Source: a virus. From it: a stretch of DNA of 42,941 nucleotides. Location: IMG/VR virus record IMGVR_UViG_3300024999_000190, positions 1 to 42,941 of that record; one strand, given 5' to 3'. The position numbers and the translations under genes were made by a program. Under the pieces are notes generated by a model that was given only the letters and a program-made list of their open reading frames with translations, did not search any database and was not told the origin of the DNA. Shown here piece after piece: positions 7,870 through 17,172 of this stretch; position 1 is the first letter of the stretch; the number at the start of each line of letters is the position of its first letter.

Positions 7870-9665
7870 TGGATAATAAAATGATGTCACAAAGAAAGAT
7901 TGATGGGTATTTAAAACTTGCTGAGATTATTCAATGGGGGAGAAAGTGGCCCCTGCGCTTCATCGAATTAATGTTTGGAATTGACCTCTTAGATTATCAG
8001 AAATACGTTTTGATGGAAAGTTGGACTACTCCTTTTTGTGTTTGGTGTATGGGTAGAAATGGTGGGAAAACAACTTTAGGGTCTCCTTTTATAATGAGTA
8101 AATCATTGTTAATACCTAATTTCAATACATATATCTTAGCCGGAGTCGGAAGTCAATCTCAAGAAATGTTCATGAAAATTGAGAATATTGCAAAAAATAA
8201 TATTGCTTCATTTACAGGATTAACAGATGTATTCTTAAATGAAACTGTAAAATCTACTGCTAATACAGATGGGTTTACTCATAATCCTGCTAGTTTTAAA
8301 TGTTCTCTTTATAATGGGAGTACAATACATTCGTTAAATGGAGCAGTAGATTCAAACAGAAGTAAAAGATCGAATCTGAATTTTTACGATGAGTCGGGAT
8401 TTGCTTCAGACGAACTATTTACAACTTCTGAACCTTTCACAACTCAAAATGCTGATTTTAAGTTGGGTGGAGATATCGACGTAACATTATATCCAAAACA
8501 GTTTCCAAATCAATTAATATATGCTTCTTCGGCTTCTAGTATTGACACATATTTCTTTAGGAAATATAGAGACTTCAGTAAGAAGATGTTTCTAGGAGAT
8601 AAGAGATTTTTTGTAGCAGATATTAGTTCAGATATTGTAATGAATGCTACATACAATGGAAAATTGTATCCTGTTGCATTGTTGACCCAAGACAAGATTG
8701 ATTCTGCAATGAGAGAAAATAAAGAAAAAGCATTACGAGAGTATAAAAACATCTTTACTACAGAAGGTGGAAATAATCAAATTATTAAACGTGCTACCAT
8801 TATAAAGAACTCTGAATTAAGAGTACCAACTTTATATAATAATACTGGTGGGAAATTTGGCATTATGTATGACCCTGCACGTAGTTATGATAATTCTGTA
8901 TGTATGGTTGGTGAATTTATATTAGATGATATGGTTGGATATAAATTGAAAATTAGTAGCGGTGTAAGTTTTGTTGATATCGCTAAAAAGAAAAAAACTC
9001 CCATGAGAACACCTGAACAAGTGGAATTAGTAAAGCAAATGATGCTTGATTATAATGGAAAATTAGCACCAGATTATGAAAATCTTGAAATATTAGGCAT
9101 TGATGCCGGCGCAGGTGGCGGTGGTGTGAACATTGCTGACTATTTTATGGAAGAATGGGTTGATAAACAGGGAAATAAACACAAGGGAGTAATTGATAAA
9201 ATTGAATCTATAGATTATGTAATTAAATTTCCAAATGCGGTAGATAAACTTAAATTAGTCTCTCCTCAAAAATATAAAAAGCAACTTTTTGAAGCATTGA
9301 TTGAAATGATAAACCTAGATTTAATTTCTTTCCCAGAAACTTATGATGGGAAAGGTTATTTAACCATAAATGAAACAGAGGGAGAAGAAATAAAATCAAG
9401 TATATACAAATTATCATTTGAAGAAGAAATGGCATTGGTACAAATTGATCTTCTTAAAGAAGAACTTGTAAATATTTATAGATTTGAAAGTTCTAATGGA
9501 AATTGTAGATACGACTTGCCTCCAGATAAGATACATAAAATGAATGATGATAGGGCTTATGCGTGTGCAATGTTAGCATGGCACTTATCGGAATTAAGAC
9601 GAAAGCATGTAACTGGTAAAAGAAAGAAATCATCAAACATCTCTCAATACCAATTCTACAACTAA
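7869..9665 (+). CDS. terL: Large terminase subunit
   Basis: A 598-residue packaging motor. The ATPase domain has Walker A at residues 61-68 (MGRNGGKT) and Walker B ending in D174-E175 (NFYDE). The RNase H-like nuclease domain shows acidic residues at D335 (MYDPARSYDN), D412 (GIDAGAGGGG) and D560-D561 (MNDDRAYA). It docks on the portal, translocates DNA into the prohead and cuts concatemers. The start overlaps the small-subunit stop by one base. An internal ATG at 7881 (residue 5) is also possible. Complete and apparently functional. Confidence 0.96.
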   Translation: MDNKMMSQRKIDGYLKLAEIIQWGRKWPLRFIELMFGIDLLDYQKYVLMESWTTPFCVWCMGRNGGKTTLGSPFIMSKSLLIPNFNTYILAGVGSQSQEMFMKIENIAKNNIASFTGLTDVFLNETVKSTANTDGFTHNPASFKCSLYNGSTIHSLNGAVDSNRSKRSNLNFYDESGFASDELFTTSEPFTTQNADFKLGGDIDVTLYPKQFPNQLIYASSASSIDTYFFRKYRDFSKKMFLGDKRFFVADISSDIVMNATYNGKLYPVALLTQDKIDSAMRENKEKALREYKNIFTTEGGNNQIIKRATIIKNSELRVPTLYNNTGGKFGIMYDPARSYDNSVCMVGEFILDDMVGYKLKISSGVSFVDIAKKKKTPMRTPEQVELVKQMMLDYNGKLAPDYENLEILGIDAGAGGGGVNIADYFMEEWVDKQGNKHKGVIDKIESIDYVIKFPNAVDKLKLVSPQKYKKQLFEALIEMINLDLISFPETYDGKGYLTINETEGEEIKSSIYKLSFEEEMALVQIDLLKEELVNIYRFESSNGNCRYDLPPDKIHKMNDDRAYACAMLAWHLSELRRKHVTGKRKKSSNISQYQFYN

Positions 9666-9714
9666 TCATTACAACTAACCACTCCCACCAAATAAAAGGA
9701 GGTGAAAACCAAAC

Positions 9715-11262
9715 TTGGCAAGACAGAAAAAAATAACGACTCCTACTACCCCTCTAACTACATCTACAAAAAAACAAAGAGATGTAGATATATCTGAATA
9801 CAGAAATATTACAGAAGGTCTGCAATATGTAAAAATATCTGACGGATTATACGCACTCCAATATAAGAACATAGATACTAAACTTCAATATACAAGACAA
9901 GATATAATCAATCTAATTGATTCTAAAAATATTAAAGGATTACGTCAAGTATCTAGATATTTTTGGTTGCACAGTGGCCTATATAAAAGATTAATACTTC
10001 ATCAAGCAAATATGCTAATGTTCCCCTATCTGGTAGTCCCTGCCAAACAAACATATAGAAGAATGAAAGATGCAAAATTTACTACTTATTTTGATAAGTC
10101 ATTGAATTTTGTTGATGATTTGTTTATCAAAGACACATTTTCAAAAATAAGTGAATTGGTATTTATGAATGGAGCATTTTATGGTTATTTTAGGGAATTA
10201 GGGGATACAAAAGCTATTCAAGAATTACCAATAGATTTTTGCAGAACAAGAGCAAAAGTAGACGGGTTATACCAAGTACAATTTGATATTAGATACTTTA
10301 ATACATTTAGGAATGTTGAAGAAAGACAATTAATGATTGATCAATACCCATCTGAATTCTTAGAATATTATGTTGAATATTTAAATAATGGCAGAGCAGG
10401 AATGGGTTTAACAGAACCTTGGTTTTATGATTTAAGTCCTGAATTTGCAATGTGCTATCAATATGATGATTTTGGTATACCATTTTTTGTTGGAATTTTT
10501 GAAGATTTGGTCGAGCTTGAAGAATATAAAGTTCTAAAAAAAGTAAAGACAAAGATGGATTTAAAGAAGTTAATTGTGCAAAAATTGCCTATGAATGATG
10601 AAACTGGTGATGTACTTTTAGAGTTACCTGACGCACAGGCACTACATGCAAATCTTGTAAAAATGTTACAAGGAAATGATTATGTAGATGGTATCTCTTC
10701 TCCCTGTGCAATTGAAGCATTAAATCTTCAAGATAACTCTACTAAATCACAAGAAGATACTTTGTTGTTAGCTGAGAAAACCTTATTTAATGATGCAGGA
10801 TTTTCGCAAAGTATATTAAATGCTACTGGAAATTTATCATTAAAAATTAGTGTGCAAAATGATGAGTCTATATCATTCAGATTATTAGATTTTTATACAA
10901 GATGGATTAACAATAAACTTTCATATTTAGTTGCAACAAACAATTATAATTTTGAGATTTTTATGCCCCCTGTAACATCTTATAATAAAGATGAAATGGT
11001 TACTATGTATACTACTCAAGCAACATATGGCTATGGTAAATTATTACCGCCTGTTGTAGCAGGTACTAAGCAGTCTACAGTAATAAATATGATATATTTT
11101 GAGGATTATTTAGGATTGGATACATTATTGAAGCCACTTATGTCAAGTCATACCACTTCTGGATCAGATAATAAAGGTGGAAAACCAAAGTCAGATGAAA
11201 CCGATTTAAGTGAAGCAGGTTCATCAACTTCAAATAATGGAGGAAATATTGGTAGAGTTTAA
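9715..11262 (+). CDS. Portal protein
   Basis: A 515-residue protein directly after the large terminase, TTG 9715 behind AAAGGAGGTG. Residues 60-100 (GLRQVSRYFW, LYKRLILHQANML) and a long helical C-terminal half agree with the portal fold; the last 40 residues are a Ser/Gly-rich disordered tail. Portals form the dodecameric ring at one capsid vertex through which DNA passes and to which the neck attaches. Assignment rests on order, length and these features. Confidence 0.85.
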   Translation: MARQKKITTPTTPLTTSTKKQRDVDISEYRNITEGLQYVKISDGLYALQYKNIDTKLQYTRQDIINLIDSKNIKGLRQVSRYFWLHSGLYKRLILHQANMLMFPYLVVPAKQTYRRMKDAKFTTYFDKSLNFVDDLFIKDTFSKISELVFMNGAFYGYFRELGDTKAIQELPIDFCRTRAKVDGLYQVQFDIRYFNTFRNVEERQLMIDQYPSEFLEYYVEYLNNGRAGMGLTEPWFYDLSPEFAMCYQYDDFGIPFFVGIFEDLVELEEYKVLKKVKTKMDLKKLIVQKLPMNDETGDVLLELPDAQALHANLVKMLQGNDYVDGISSPCAIEALNLQDNSTKSQEDTLLLAEKTLFNDAGFSQSILNATGNLSLKISVQNDESISFRLLDFYTRWINNKLSYLVATNNYNFEIFMPPVTSYNKDEMVTMYTTQATYGYGKLLPPVVAGTKQSTVINMIYFEDYLGLDTLLKPLMSSHTTSGSDNKGGKPKSDETDLSEAGSSTSNNGGNIGRV

Positions 11263-11294
11263 ATTCTAATTTAATTGAAAGGAGGTGAAAATAA

Positions 11295-12680
11295 TTGACA
11301 GTCGATAGAAATATTCCAGTAGAATTTACTGTTAAAAATACGTATGATGTTACTGATACAAGATTCATTGAGGTTACAATTAAATTGATGCACACCGAAG
11401 AAAATTATAATGGAAGTTATTTTTCAAAAGATATTGTAGCATCTGCTATACCATCTCTAGCGAATACTCCAATTTTGGCCTATTTAGAAGAAAATAAAAA
11501 CGATGAAATAGATTATTCAGACCATAGACAAGTGTTAGTTGAAGAAAATAATATCCGAAAAATTAAATATCTTGGTCAAGCAATAGGAGTAATCCCAGAA
11601 ACCAATAATGCTAGGTTTGAGAAGTATCTTGCTAGTTCTGGAATAGAACGTGAATATTTAGTTGTAGATGGTCTATTATGGACAAAATGGGATGATCCTA
11701 TTGATATTATTCAAAGGGATACTAAACATCAACAGTCAATGGAAATCCATAAAAATTATCAAGGAAGATTTGAAAAAGATAATCTATTTCATTTTACATA
11801 TTTTCAATTCTTTGGGGCATGTGCATTGTCTAATATAGATATACTTCCTGCTATGGAAGACGCTTCTATTGAATTGAAATTTAATATGGAAGATTTTAAA
11901 CAAGAAATACAAGACAAAATGGAACAGTTTAAAAATTTTACAATTCAAAATCAGTCCTCTACTTCAGAGGTTGATGATATAAATAAAAATGAAGAAGGAG
12001 GAACTGGAATGACACAAGAAATTTTAGACATAGTAGAGACAGAAGTTATAGAAGAATTTTCTACAGAAATTGTAACTGAAGAAGTTATTGAAGAAACAAC
12101 AGAAGAAACTACAGAGTTTTATACCGAGAAAGAAGTTGTAGAAGCAATTGTAGACGAGACTGTTGTTGAAGAAGTTTTTGAAGCAGTTACAGAAATAATT
12201 GAAGAAGTTGTAGACAATACTCCATCGGAATACGAGATTTTATATTCTAAATATGAAGATTTATTAGAAGAGTATTCCATTTATAAGGTTGACTTTGAGA
12301 AAGTTAAATCTGAAAAAGAAATTATTGAGTCAGATTTTGCTAAACTTAAAGAAAAAAATGATTCCCTTAAAGAATTCAAATTAGCAAAAGAAACTCTTGA
12401 TAAAGAAGAAGTCTTTTCTCAATTTGAAGGATTAACAGATGAAGATGTCGCTGATATTAAAGTCAATATTGCTGATTATACAGTTGAATCTTTAGAAGAA
12501 AAACTTTTTGCCATTTGGGGAAAGAAAAAGATGGAATTAGAACAAGGTAAAACTTTTACCAAGAAAAATAAAGATAAAAAAGATAAGTTAGTGTTTTCTA
12601 TCATGGGTGGAGTTCAAGAAGATCAAGATGCTCCTATCTATGTAGATATTATAAATAAACATAAAAAAATAATCAATTGA
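11295..12680 (+). CDS. Prohead protease fused to scaffold
   Basis: A 461-residue protein, TTG 11295 behind AAAGGAGGTG. Residues 1-200 match S78-type herpesvirus-like prohead proteases: ENYNGSYF near 36, candidate catalytic H77 in DYSDHRQV, candidate nucleophile S148 in QSMEI, and a LSNIDILP segment near 190. Residues 239-350 are strongly acidic (EEVIEETTEETTE) and then coiled coil, typical of a scaffold. The protease processes scaffold and capsid proteins after assembly. The scaffold half also has its own start at 12009. Confidence 0.85.
   Translation: MTVDRNIPVEFTVKNTYDVTDTRFIEVTIKLMHTEENYNGSYFSKDIVASAIPSLANTPILAYLEENKNDEIDYSDHRQVLVEENNIRKIKYLGQAIGVIPETNNARFEKYLASSGIEREYLVVDGLLWTKWDDPIDIIQRDTKHQQSMEIHKNYQGRFEKDNLFHFTYFQFFGACALSNIDILPAMEDASIELKFNMEDFKQEIQDKMEQFKNFTIQNQSSTSEVDDINKNEEGGTGMTQEILDIVETEVIEEFSTEIVTEEVIEETTEETTEFYTEKEVVEAIVDETVVEEVFEAVTEIIEEVVDNTPSEYEILYSKYEDLLEEYSIYKVDFEKVKSEKEIIESDFAKLKEKNDSLKEFKLAKETLDKEEVFSQFEGLTDEDVADIKVNIADYTVESLEEKLFAIWGKKKMELEQGKTFTKKNKDKKDKLVFSIMGGVQEDQDAPIYVDIINKHKKIIN
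12009..12680 (+). CDS. Nested in-frame scaffold protein
   Basis: Inside the protease-scaffold frame, ATG 12009 is preceded by a perfect AAGGAGG (11995-12001) with seven-base spacing. Translation from here gives a 223-residue acidic, coiled-coil protein (MTQEILDIVETEV onward) lacking the protease. This is the arrangement of lambda C/Nu3 and similar nested scaffolds, supplying many scaffold copies per protease. The site is seen directly; its use is inferred. Confidence 0.72.
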   Translation: MTQEILDIVETEVIEEFSTEIVTEEVIEETTEETTEFYTEKEVVEAIVDETVVEEVFEAVTEIIEEVVDNTPSEYEILYSKYEDLLEEYSIYKVDFEKVKSEKEIIESDFAKLKEKNDSLKEFKLAKETLDKEEVFSQFEGLTDEDVADIKVNIADYTVESLEEKLFAIWGKKKMELEQGKTFTKKNKDKKDKLVFSIMGGVQEDQDAPIYVDIINKHKKIIN

Positions 12681-12697
12681 AAGGAAGGTAATATAAA

Positions 12698-13240
12698 ATG
12701 GCAATTCAAACTTTAATCCCAGTAGGGAAATATTCGGTAGTGGAGGCTACGAAACTCCCATCAAGAGCTACGGGCGATTACAAAAATCAATATGAATTAG
12801 ACGCAACAGATTTCGCAACAATTCCAGCACAAAATGGCATGTTACTTATGATTGACGAATTTACAGGAAAGGTTAAATTACCTACTGCAATTACTGACTA
12901 TTGCTGGTTACATAATTCTCCAGTAAAGGATTACGAGGGACTTGGCAAAGAAACAGTTGCAGTAAATAGAAATGAAATGCTCCCAGTGCTTTATAAATTA
13001 ACTCGTGGTGCAACTATTATTACCAACTGCGTTTGCTATGATGATGTTGTGTATGCAAATGTAGCTGCCATTACTGCTGCTATTTCTGCTACTGCTGTTT
13101 ATGGTATTCCCGATATAACAGGTAGAATTTTTCTTGTTGCCTCTCCTGGTGGAACAGAGGTTGTTACTCTTAAAGCTAAGTCTTTCACTACTCTTGCAAA
13201 TGGTAGAGTTGCAATGAAATTCGCGGTTGAATTAAGCTAA
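12698..13240 (+). CDS. Putative capsid decoration or stabilisation protein
   Basis: A 180-residue protein, ATG 12698 behind GAAAGGAAGG. It is rich in beta-strand-like and small residues (AAITAAISATAVYG, FLVASPGGTEVV). It lies between the protease-scaffold and the major capsid gene, where phages often encode a head decoration protein. No diagnostic motif was recognised; the call is by position. Confidence 0.55.
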   Translation: MAIQTLIPVGKYSVVEATKLPSRATGDYKNQYELDATDFATIPAQNGMLLMIDEFTGKVKLPTAITDYCWLHNSPVKDYEGLGKETVAVNRNEMLPVLYKLTRGATIITNCVCYDDVVYANVAAITAAISATAVYGIPDITGRIFLVASPGGTEVVTLKAKSFTTLANGRVAMKFAVELS

Positions 13241-13275
13241 TAAATAAATATAATTTGAAAGGAGAATAAAATAAA

Positions 13276-14271
13276 ATGAATGAAATTGTAAAATTAAAGC
13301 AAATGGCATTAGATGTTTATAATAAGAAACCTGCATCGTCTTTCTCTGTAGTTGAAACTGAGGAGGCACTAAGAAAAGAACTTAATGATATGATTAAAAC
13401 TGATGGAAAAGTTGACTTTTATAAATTCCAACAAAATAAATGGATGGTTTATCAAATTATTTCTGAATCTGTAGATGCTATTCTTCCGCAAAAGGTTATT
13501 GCTGTATTAGATAAATATTGCGAAACAATGCAAGTTGCGCAGGGAGATAAAATTCGTTTTAAACTTAAAAAAGGTGTTTCTAGAGTTAAAACATTTATTA
13601 CTAAGGTTGGTGCTGGTGGACGTTATGAAGTTGCACAACTTGACAGTGCATACCTTGACTTGACTGCATATGCTCGTGGGGGTGGAGTGTTAATTGAACT
13701 GGAGCGTTTTCTTGACGGTACGGATTCTTTGACAGACCTCTACGATGCTCTTATGGAAGGTTTGGAATATCGCATTTATCAAGATATCCAAGATGCTTTG
13801 AAAGCATTGACTGCTTCTGTTCCTGCTAATAACTACAAAACCCATGCAGGATTCGATGCTACTAAAATGAAAGCTCTTATTAATACTATTCGTGCATATG
13901 GTATTCCTAATTTATTCTGCACTCCTACTTTTGCCGCATCTGTAACTCCTGATACCAATTTCATTGGAGATATGGATAAAGAAGATGTAAGAAATCAAGG
14001 ATATATTGGCAGATATGCTGGATGCAATACTATTCTTATGCCACAATCTTACCTAGACGAAACAAATGTTACAGAAATTCTTGATAATCAATATGGTTAT
14101 GTAATATCTAGCACCGAGAATAAGGTGATCAAACTGGCGTTTGAAGGCCAAGCAATTATGGATGATGTTAAAAATGCTGATGGATCAATGGAGTTCCAAA
14201 TTTACAAGAAGTTTGCCATTGGAAGTGTATTCACAAATACTTTAGGAATATACAAAAATACTGCATTATAA
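13276..14271 (+). CDS. Major capsid protein, HK97 fold
   Basis: A 331-residue protein, ATG 13276 behind AAAGGAG. It has an N-terminal helical arm, a DKIRFKL strand near residue 95, a long helix at about 155-180 (LYDALMEGLEYRIYQDIQDA) and an A-domain-like region with IPNLFCTPTFAAS. Codon choice here includes more GC-ending and C-rich codons than the neighbouring genes, as expected for a highly expressed capsid gene. It is followed by a stable GC-rich stem-loop. Order and features make this the capsid subunit. Confidence 0.88.
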   Translation: MNEIVKLKQMALDVYNKKPASSFSVVETEEALRKELNDMIKTDGKVDFYKFQQNKWMVYQIISESVDAILPQKVIAVLDKYCETMQVAQGDKIRFKLKKGVSRVKTFITKVGAGGRYEVAQLDSAYLDLTAYARGGGVLIELERFLDGTDSLTDLYDALMEGLEYRIYQDIQDALKALTASVPANNYKTHAGFDATKMKALINTIRAYGIPNLFCTPTFAASVTPDTNFIGDMDKEDVRNQGYIGRYAGCNTILMPQSYLDETNVTEILDNQYGYVISSTENKVIKLAFEGQAIMDDVKNADGSMEFQIYKKFAIGSVFTNTLGIYKNTAL

Positions 14272-14315
14272 TATTATATTCGACAAATATTATATTTATA
14301 ATAGTGGAGCAATTA

Positions 14316-14337
14316 GGGCAGGGTATTGTTCCTGCCC
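14316..14337 (+). terminator. GC-rich stem-loop after the capsid gene
   Basis: Stem GGGCAGG (14316-14322) with CCTGCCC (14331-14337) and an eight-base loop, in a 126-base gap. It lacks a clear T-run, so it may stabilise the upstream capsid mRNA or only partly terminate. Confidence 0.55.
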
Positions 14338-14397
14338 ACTCTATTATAACACAAACTATACAAAAATAAAATTCACTAAATCAATGGAGGAATTATT

Positions 14398-14964
14398 TTG
14401 GTCGCTAAAAAAGAAATAAAAGATTCGGATACAGTTCAAGTTTGGAACAACAGTCGTGGAGATTGCGGTTATACAGTTAATAATGGAAATTTTCAAGTAA
14501 GGCGTACATGGGTAATGCCCGGAAGTATGCAAGAAGTTGAAATGAAAGAATTAAAATCTGCTATGAACGAAGCAGGAGTTAGGGAATTATTTGAAGTCTT
14601 TAATAGAGAGTTAGGTAAATATGAAGATGGTGAACTTTTAATTAAAAATGATTTAGCTAGAGAAAAACTTGATTTACAACCTTTAGGTAAATATACATTT
14701 AATAAAGAACAAATTATCGATTTACTTAATAATAAACCAATTAAATATTTTGAAGAAGTACTTGAAAATTGTCCCAATTCAACATTGGATAACATTGTGC
14801 AAGAATCTATTAATATTTCTTTAAGTGATATTGTTAAGATTAATTTGATTAAAAGTTATAGTGGTAAAGATATTTTACCAATTATTCAATTAAAAAATCA
14901 AGAATCTACTCCAGTAAAACAAGTTGTAAAAAAAGAAGAAGGCACTAGATCAAAGAAGGGATAA
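14398..14964 (+). CDS. Hypothetical protein of the neck region
   Basis: A 188-residue protein, TTG 14398 behind GGAGG. Residues 10-45 (SDTVQVWNNSRGDCGYTV) look like a small beta domain; the rest is helical with a basic tail (KKEEGTRSKKG). It sits between the capsid gene and the putative adaptor, so a role in head completion is likely. Family not recognised. Confidence 0.7.
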   Translation: MVAKKEIKDSDTVQVWNNSRGDCGYTVNNGNFQVRRTWVMPGSMQEVEMKELKSAMNEAGVRELFEVFNRELGKYEDGELLIKNDLAREKLDLQPLGKYTFNKEQIIDLLNNKPIKYFEEVLENCPNSTLDNIVQESINISLSDIVKINLIKSYSGKDILPIIQLKNQESTPVKQVVKKEEGTRSKKG

Positions 14965-14978
14965 AGAGGTGAATATAA

Positions 14979-15422
14979 ATGTCATCATCATATGAATTAG
15001 TTTTTGATGCTTTTACTTCTAAAATTAAGGACAAATTATTTAGTGATTTGCCAGAATTAGATGCAGAAGATCAAATGATTCAACTGTTAAATGACGGTTT
15101 GATATTTTTTAAGTATCCTAAAATTAATGTATATGATAAAGATGATGTTACTCAAATATTCAACCAAACTTTATCATATCATGAAGTACAAATAATATCA
15201 CAATTAATGGTAGACGCTTGGATAAATAGACAAATAAATAGTATTGATATTATTAAACAAAAATTTACAGACAGAGATTTTAAAATGACAAGTCAAGCAT
15301 CTCACTTAGAAGCACTATTAAAAGTATCAGAAAAAAGATTGGGAATTTGTACAAAACTTATGAAAGATTATTATAAAACTTCATCTCAAAAACCTGACTA
15401 CTCAAATTTGGCAGGTGTTTAA
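14979..15422 (+). CDS. Putative head-tail adaptor
   Basis: A 147-residue, mostly helical protein, ATG 14979 behind AAAGAGGTG. The helix-rich pattern (AEDQMIQLLNDGLIFFKYP, HEVQIISQLMVDAWI) and position after the capsid gene agree with gp6/gp15-type connectors that sit below the portal. No motif confirms it. The next gene starts two bases after its stop. Confidence 0.55.
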   Translation: MSSSYELVFDAFTSKIKDKLFSDLPELDAEDQMIQLLNDGLIFFKYPKINVYDKDDVTQIFNQTLSYHEVQIISQLMVDAWINRQINSIDIIKQKFTDRDFKMTSQASHLEALLKVSEKRLGICTKLMKDYYKTSSQKPDYSNLAGV

Positions 15423-15423
15423 A

Positions 15424-16662
15424 ATGGGTTGGAAAGATAAATTAGACAATCGTTTGTATAATGACACTATATTAAATGATGCAATTGATAATTTTAGTGA
15501 GTATTTAATGAATGCTATAAATACATTTGACGTAAATATAAATCACTCTGTATCAACTATAAAAATGACAATCCAAAGTCCATCTGCTCTTGATAAAGCA
15601 AATGAAATAATGATGGGTTTGACATTAATAAGTGATATTGTAAATACAGGTGATGTAATTACTTGGAATAATATTGATTGGATTACAATATCAAAAGACA
15701 ATAAAACTATTGATAATTGTAATAAAGTGTACATCCAAAAATCTAACAACAACCTCCTCTTCTACTCCCTAACTCCCCCACAATCTCCATCCCCAATCAC
15801 AAATGATCCATATCAAATTCCATGTATAGTTGGCAAAGGAAATATAAGTTTAGATACAAATAAATTTCTATCAATTCCTGCTGATGAGAATTTAGTCGTA
15901 TGCCCTAATAATATTGATTCAAGTAAAATTGATGAAAATACTAGATTTATATTAGGTGGAAAAGTTTATAGTGTGATAGGAATTGACAATATTGAGACTG
16001 TTGGATTATTGGTGATTAGGATTAAAGAGGGACAGATTAGTGATGATGATAATTTGGAATTAGGGATAGCAAACTATTATAGTAATCAGATTATAAGAGA
16101 AATATACATTCTCAATGGAACTGAAGCATCTTTGCTTTATACAAATGCAACATTACAATTAAATTTATTATGTAAAGATAATGGAGTAATTGTTGATAAT
16201 CCAACTGTTACATATTCAACAAGTAGTGCTTATGTTTGTTCTATTAGTAGTTCAGGTCTAATAACTGCAAATGGCACTGGTGATGCTATTGTAACAGCAT
16301 ATTATGGTGCTGTAAGTGCAAGTATTACAATTCATAGCGAAATGGTTATTAGTGATAATTATAATATAGTTATTACACCGACTGACACTACTTTAAAATT
16401 AAGTAGGAGTTTGGTTCTAGTAGCGAAATCTATGAATAATGGGGTAGATGATTTAATTCCAAGGATATTTGTATGGAGTATTAGTAATTTAGATGGAAGT
16501 AGTAATAATTATGCAAGTATAAATGTAGATGGTGAAATTTGTACTATTTTAGCTAGTAGTTTAAGTAGTGTTGCTAATAAATATGTAGTTGTTAGGTGTG
16601 AATTATCTTATGATCCTAATATTTTCATTGAACGTCAAATTAAAATAATTAATCTGTTCTAA
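15424..16662 (+). CDS. Neck protein with C-terminal Ig-like (BIG2) domain
   Basis: A 413-residue protein from ATG 15424 (a GTG at 15415 is in frame but overlaps the preceding gene). Residues 1-110 resemble a head-closure protein. Residues 115-125 are a proline-rich linker whose DNA is unusually C-rich. From about residue 235 the protein has Ig-like domains; PTVTYSTSSAYVCSI followed by SGLITANGTGDAIVTA is a BIG2 signature, and a second similar unit follows. Such Ig-like modules on virions bind weakly to carbohydrate or mucus. Function in the neck is inferred from gene order. Confidence 0.7.
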   Translation: MGWKDKLDNRLYNDTILNDAIDNFSEYLMNAINTFDVNINHSVSTIKMTIQSPSALDKANEIMMGLTLISDIVNTGDVITWNNIDWITISKDNKTIDNCNKVYIQKSNNNLLFYSLTPPQSPSPITNDPYQIPCIVGKGNISLDTNKFLSIPADENLVVCPNNIDSSKIDENTRFILGGKVYSVIGIDNIETVGLLVIRIKEGQISDDDNLELGIANYYSNQIIREIYILNGTEASLLYTNATLQLNLLCKDNGVIVDNPTVTYSTSSAYVCSISSSGLITANGTGDAIVTAYYGAVSASITIHSEMVISDNYNIVITPTDTTLKLSRSLVLVAKSMNNGVDDLIPRIFVWSISNLDGSSNNYASINVDGEICTILASSLSSVANKYVVVRCELSYDPNIFIERQIKIINLF

Positions 16663-16675
16663 GGAGGTTTGGCAG

Positions 16676-17167
16676 TTGCAAAAATTTGGTCAATCATTGA
16701 CAGAACTCAAAACACAAATAGCAAGTAAAATTATTAATAATGCTGAGTTAATTAAAGCATTGATTATTCAAGATGAAAATTTTGAAAATGTCATACCTAA
16801 CTTAGAGCAGAGTATTATTTTAAATGATGCTACAGTGTTAATAAGAAAGCAAATAATGTTAACAAAAAATATTACTGCTATTACGGATAAAAGTATGCCA
16901 TATATAACATCTATGTATGTAGACTTCAAAAAGAAAAGTCATAATTATCAAAGTGGTACAGTTTGGTTTTATATTATTATTCCAAATTCTTGGGAAAAAA
17001 CTTCATATGGAATCAGATATGATTATATTGGTGATAAATTAGATGGAATATTTGGAGAATCTGGGATAGGTAAATTTGAATTTAAGGGTAGAGGTGATAT
17101 GCCTGTGGATGAAAATTTTATGGGTCATTATATATCATTTAATATTCTTGATTTCTATGGTTGGTGA
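16676..17167 (+). CDS. Putative neck or tail-completion protein
   Basis: A 163-residue protein, TTG 16676 behind a perfect AAGGAGG (16661-16667). An alpha/beta pattern (SGTVWFYIIIPNSW, GKFEFKGRGDMPVDENF) fits tail-terminator or neck proteins found at this position. The family is not recognised for certain. The following gene overlaps or nearly overlaps the stop. Confidence 0.6.
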   Translation: MQKFGQSLTELKTQIASKIINNAELIKALIIQDENFENVIPNLEQSIILNDATVLIRKQIMLTKNITAITDKSMPYITSMYVDFKKKSHNYQSGTVWFYIIIPNSWEKTSYGIRYDYIGDKLDGIFGESGIGKFEFKGRGDMPVDENFMGHYISFNILDFYGW

Positions 17168-17172
17168 TAATT

